A stretch of 7,235 nucleotides of DNA from Burkholderiales bacterium (GTDB taxonomy: Bacteria; Pseudomonadota; Gammaproteobacteria; Burkholderiales; Usitatibacteraceae): the NCBI GenBank assembly GCA_025350945.1, contig JANXWW010000014.1, positions 1 through 7,235 on the forward strand, written 5' to 3'. The notes beneath the pieces were generated by a model that saw only the letters and a program-made list of their open reading frames with translations, was not told the DNA's origin and searched no databases. The first letter of the stretch is position 1. Each line of letters opens with the position of its first letter. The translations under genes were made by a program, and so were the position numbers. Of the stretch, positions 6,182 to 7,235 are shown piece after piece.

Positions 6182-7035
6182 TTAATTCTGGATCGCATAA
6201 TTCAATACCGTCGGCGCACCTGCCCGTTTCACCTCCACACGCACCGTCGATAATGTATTGAATTGCGAATAGAGCCGCGCCAAATCGCCTGCTGAATTGA
6301 CCGGTTGTCCATTGACTGCGGAAATCACGTCACCAGATTGCAGGCCGAGTTTGCCAGCGAGGGTGTTGGCACCCGCGCCATCCACACGCACGCCGCCGCC
6401 GGGTGCCACGCCGATTTGCCCCAAGAATTCCATTTGTCGCGGGTCTTGCAATACCGTATTTAATTCCTGGCGCGACAGGCTGTAGCCACCGCCTGCTGCG
6501 GTCACGTTCAGTCGAAAGCCTGCATTGGGATTGCGGCTTTGTGCATTTGGCGTGGCGGTGGCAACGCGAAATTTATCCAGCTCAATCCGCTCGCGTTTGC
6601 CATTACGCGCGACGATGATGTGATCCGCATGCACTTCGGTGAGCGTTGCACCTTTCATCAATTCCTGATCTATCCCCACGGCCTGATCTTTGCCGGTCCA
6701 ATTCACGACCGCTGCCGAGAGCGTTACGCCGTCAACCGCGAACACGCCTTTCAAACGAATATCGCTCGCGCTGGCTTCAGCAGGTGCGCCATCACCGCCG
6801 CCAAACAATCGACGGGCGAGCGTAATATCGTCGAAAGCCGCGCTACTGCTAGTGTTTGCGGCAACGCTGGTCGACGCGGGCAGCAAAAAATGCCAGCCCC
6901 ACCAGGCGAGTTCAGGCCAAGCGCCACGATTAAAATGATCGTAAATGTGGTGCCGACAAACTGCGGAAGATTGATTTTTTTGCGCACGCTTGCAGTCATT
7001 TTTGTCAATGGGATAGCCGATATTACCTTATCCAT
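6182..7035 (-). CDS. gspC: GspC, T2SS inner-membrane linker, frameshifted as given
   Basis: GspC spans the inner membrane and links the cytoplasmic platform to the GspD secretin. The first part, in one frame, reads MDKVISAIPLTKMTASVRKK, a basic cytoplasmic N terminus, followed by the helix VGTTFTIILIVALGL. The rest is in another frame, from ELAWWGWHFLLPAS onward. It holds the homology-region domain (about DDITLARRLF to RIELDKF, residues 69-156 if the frame is restored) and a C-terminal PDZ domain (about 180-284, with GGVRVDGAGANTLAGKLGLQ and SGDVISAVNGQPV). The switch must lie near 6910-6916: frame one is hydrophobic up to there, and frame two is hydrophilic before it. One added base restores 284 codons, a normal GspC length. 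The ATG at 7033-7035 overlaps dadA by eight bases and has AAGGA ten bases upstream; Met13 (6997-6999) is the alternative. This may be a sequencing error or a real mutation. GspC identity is confident. Confidence 0.85.
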
Positions 7036-7235
7036 TCAGCGTAAATCCTTGCAAAGAAATCGCTGCTGGTTTGCCTTCAATCACGTCCGCCACAATCGCT
7101 GCGCACGCACAGGCAAGCGTCCAACCCAGCGCGCCGTGACCCGTATTCAGAAATAAATTTTTATAAGGCGATGCGCCGATAATCGGCGTGCCTTTTGGTG
7201 TGGCGGGGCGCAATCCGGCCCACGGTTTTAAATTA
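7028..7235 (-). CDS. dadA: D-amino-acid dehydrogenase, C-terminal end only
   Basis: The last 68 codons of a flavoprotein that oxidatively deaminates D-amino acids and passes electrons to the respiratory chain. The gene runs off the right edge. The visible end has the characteristic C-terminal FAD-binding signature of DadA-type enzymes: WAGLRPATPKGTPIIG, then NLFLNTGHGALGWTLAC (window-relative residues 26-42), then a final helix with VADVIEGKP. The stop TAA at 7028-7030 lies inside the start of the gspC frame (ATGGATAA). DadA is a metabolic enzyme with no known T2SS role, so the overlap may mean co-transcription or just the gene boundary beside the gsp locus. Other FAD-dependent DAO-family oxidases share this fold; the GHGxLGWT motif favours DadA. 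Confidence 0.87.
   Translation of the reverse strand, partial: NLKPWAGLRPATPKGTPIIGASPYKNLFLNTGHGALGWTLACACAAIVADVIEGKPAAISLQGFTLNG

Noticed and set aside
6885..6890. Programmed slippage at the T6 run in gspC
   Set aside because: Slippage here would restore the downstream frame but yield LNSPGGAGIF instead of the AWWGWHF segment that fits GspC. The frame change is better placed upstream at 6910-6916.
6539..7156. Plus-strand open frame of 205 codons
   Set aside because: It is antisense to gspC and dadA and passes through the gspC frameshift zone. Its product has no recognisable domain and its composition is typical of a shadow frame.

Overview
The window reads as part of a proteobacterial chromosome carrying a type II secretion system (T2SS) locus. 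Most genes lie on the minus strand, so in transcription order it runs from the right edge to the left. The secretin, ATPase and GspC families, together with a DadA-type dehydrogenase, point to Beta- or Gammaproteobacteria. I cannot go lower in taxonomy from sequence alone.

Layout in the minus direction: (1) the last 68 codons of a D-amino-acid dehydrogenase (dadA), cut by the right edge. (2) gspC, which probably starts inside the end of dadA with an 8-base overlap. Its reading frame is broken near 6910-6916: the transmembrane anchor is in one frame, and the homology-region and PDZ domains are in another. (3) A 98-base AT-rich gap. (4) A 749-codon gene fusing TPR-like, family 2 glycosyltransferase and SAM-methyltransferase modules, with a short Gly-X-Y (collagen-like) repeat. 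(5) A small methyltransferase on the plus strand, convergent with the glycosyltransferase and divergent from gspD. (6) gspD, the outer-membrane secretin. (7) gspE, the secretion ATPase, two bases after gspD and cut by the left edge after its Asp box.

GspC (inner-membrane linker), GspD (outer-membrane channel) and GspE (cytoplasmic ATPase) are core parts of one T2SS machine. The unusual feature is the glycosyltransferase/methyltransferase pair sitting between gspC and gspD, genes that are usually adjacent. Both encoded enzymes look like surface-glycan or glycoconjugate biosynthesis proteins. Whether they modify a T2SS component or substrate, or are simply inserted cargo, cannot be decided here.

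No tRNA, rRNA, CRISPR array, insertion sequence or stretch of more than 300 bases without a gene was found. The non-coding gaps are 3095-3254, 3783-3833 and 6084-6181; short candidate regulatory elements in them are listed with low confidence. I see no convincing wholly new system; the best leads are the inserted glycan cassette, the three-module glycosyltransferase with its repeat, and the gspC frameshift.
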